From Candidatus Peregrinibacteria bacterium RIFOXYB2_FULL_32_7 (GTDB lineage Bacteria; Patescibacteriota; Gracilibacteria; UBA1369; GWF2-33-10): DNA of 5,548 nt. The stretch is taken from the NCBI GenBank assembly GCA_001787465.1, contig MFXJ01000099.1:1-5548 (forward strand). Reading direction: 5' to 3'. Below, in pieces: positions 5,041 through 5,548 of this stretch. The position numbers were made by a program, and so were the translations under genes. The first letter of the stretch is position 1, and each line of letters starts with the position of its first letter. The notes under the pieces are model-generated. The model was not told the DNA's origin and searched no databases. It saw only the letters and a program-made list of their open reading frames with translations.

Positions 5041-5548
5041 ATGAAAACTTTTAAAAAAGTTGTTTCAGCAATGTTAACTGGGACAATGATGTTGATGCTT
5101 ATGCCAGTAGTGGCATTTTCAGCTATTACAACACGAACTCAAACTTATACTGTTAACACGGTACTTTCTACTGAGTACTTAGTGCAAAGTAGTGGCGACC
5201 TTAATGGCGCTCGTATCGGTGTAGTTGCTGTTGATACTGTAGATACTACAGATACAACTAGCGATGTCTTAGGTATGATTTATTATAAAAGCCATATGGA
5301 ATATCCAGATGGCGCTTTTGAAGGTACTATTACAAACGACACATTAGTTTTAACTGGTAATTGGGTAAATGCTTATGAAACTGTTACGGGAACTATTTCC
5401 ATGACTTTTAAAGTAACAGGCGATACAACTGCAACTTATGTTGTTAGTGGTACTGGCACTTTAACTTCATCTGATGATTCTGTGACAACAACAGAAGATT
5501 TTACATTTTCTCAAACGCCAAGAGGCAAATATGCTCAACATGAAATGG
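5041..5548 (+). CDS. Secreted Thr-rich protein of unknown function, 3' end beyond the window
   Basis: An open frame of 169 codons starts at this ATG and reaches the window edge without a stop, so the gene is incomplete at its 3' end. The first 28 residues are a clear signal peptide: basic start MKTFKK, a Met/Leu/Val-rich core, and AFSA as the cleavage region. The mature part has no cysteine and about one residue in five of the translated stretch is threonine. It alternates polar and hydrophobic residues, as in DGAFEGTITNDTLVLTGNW, the pattern of antiparallel beta strands. I recognise no family. Being one gene downstream of the SLH-copper protein, it may be another exported surface or extracellular protein, but no shared domain is visible. 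No Shine-Dalgarno sequence precedes the ATG; the run before it is T-rich. Confidence 0.8.
   Translation, partial: MKTFKKVVSAMLTGTMMLMLMPVVAFSAITTRTQTYTVNTVLSTEYLVQSSGDLNGARIGVVAVDTVDTTDTTSDVLGMIYYKSHMEYPDGAFEGTITNDTLVLTGNWVNAYETVTGTISMTFKVTGDTTATYVVSGTGTLTSSDDSVTTTEDFTFSQTPRGKYAQHEM

Noticed and set aside
1..5548. CRISPR array, tRNA/rRNA gene, insertion sequence or alternative genetic code
   Set aside because: I saw no spaced direct repeats, cloverleaf, transposase or terminal inverted repeats. The TGA ending the permease gene is followed at once by the mutM start, and none of the complete genes needs TGA read as an amino acid.

Overview
This is an AT-rich window (roughly 30 % G+C by eye) with short intergenic gaps and every gene on the + strand. 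Its features fit a Candidatus Patescibacteria (CPR) genome: small tightly packed genes, start codons without recognisable Shine-Dalgarno sequences, and a secreted SLH-domain protein with a cysteine pair typical of that group. This placement is an inference from style, not from a marker gene. TGA works as a stop codon (end of the permease gene), so the genetic code looks standard, not the TGA=Gly code of Gracilibacteria/Absconditabacteria.

Region 1 (1-925): a membrane-anchored or secreted C39-like cysteine peptidase with an Asn/Asp-rich linker and an apparently complete catalytic set.

Region 2 (953-3455) is the most informative part: a compact four-gene transcription unit. A near-consensus promoter (TTGACA-N17-TAACAT) is overlapped by a perfect 9-2-9 palindrome that should be the operator of the first gene, an ArsR/SmtB-family metalloregulator. 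An FmdB-type zinc ribbon with a Cys/Gly-rich tail, an ArsP/SO_0444-type permease and the DNA glycosylase mutM follow with gaps of 9, 2 and 5 bases. A perfect 14-bp hairpin with a T-run closes the unit and contains the mutM stop codon. The simplest reading is a self-regulated metal or metalloid efflux unit that also raises oxidative-lesion repair when metal is present.

Region 3 (3500-4891): an extended -10 promoter, then a secreted modular protein with SLH repeats, an acidic linker, an amicyanin-like type 1 copper domain, a second acidic linker and a C-terminal domain resembling a degenerate CHRD domain. It is probably a cell-surface copper protein.

Region 4 (4892-5548): an AT-rich spacer with a small palindrome, then the 5' part of a gene for a secreted, Thr-rich, beta-rich protein of unknown function that runs off the window.

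The efflux unit and the copper-binding surface protein are neighbours, which hints at a shared link to metal handling, but they have separate promoters and nothing in the sequence proves a functional connection.
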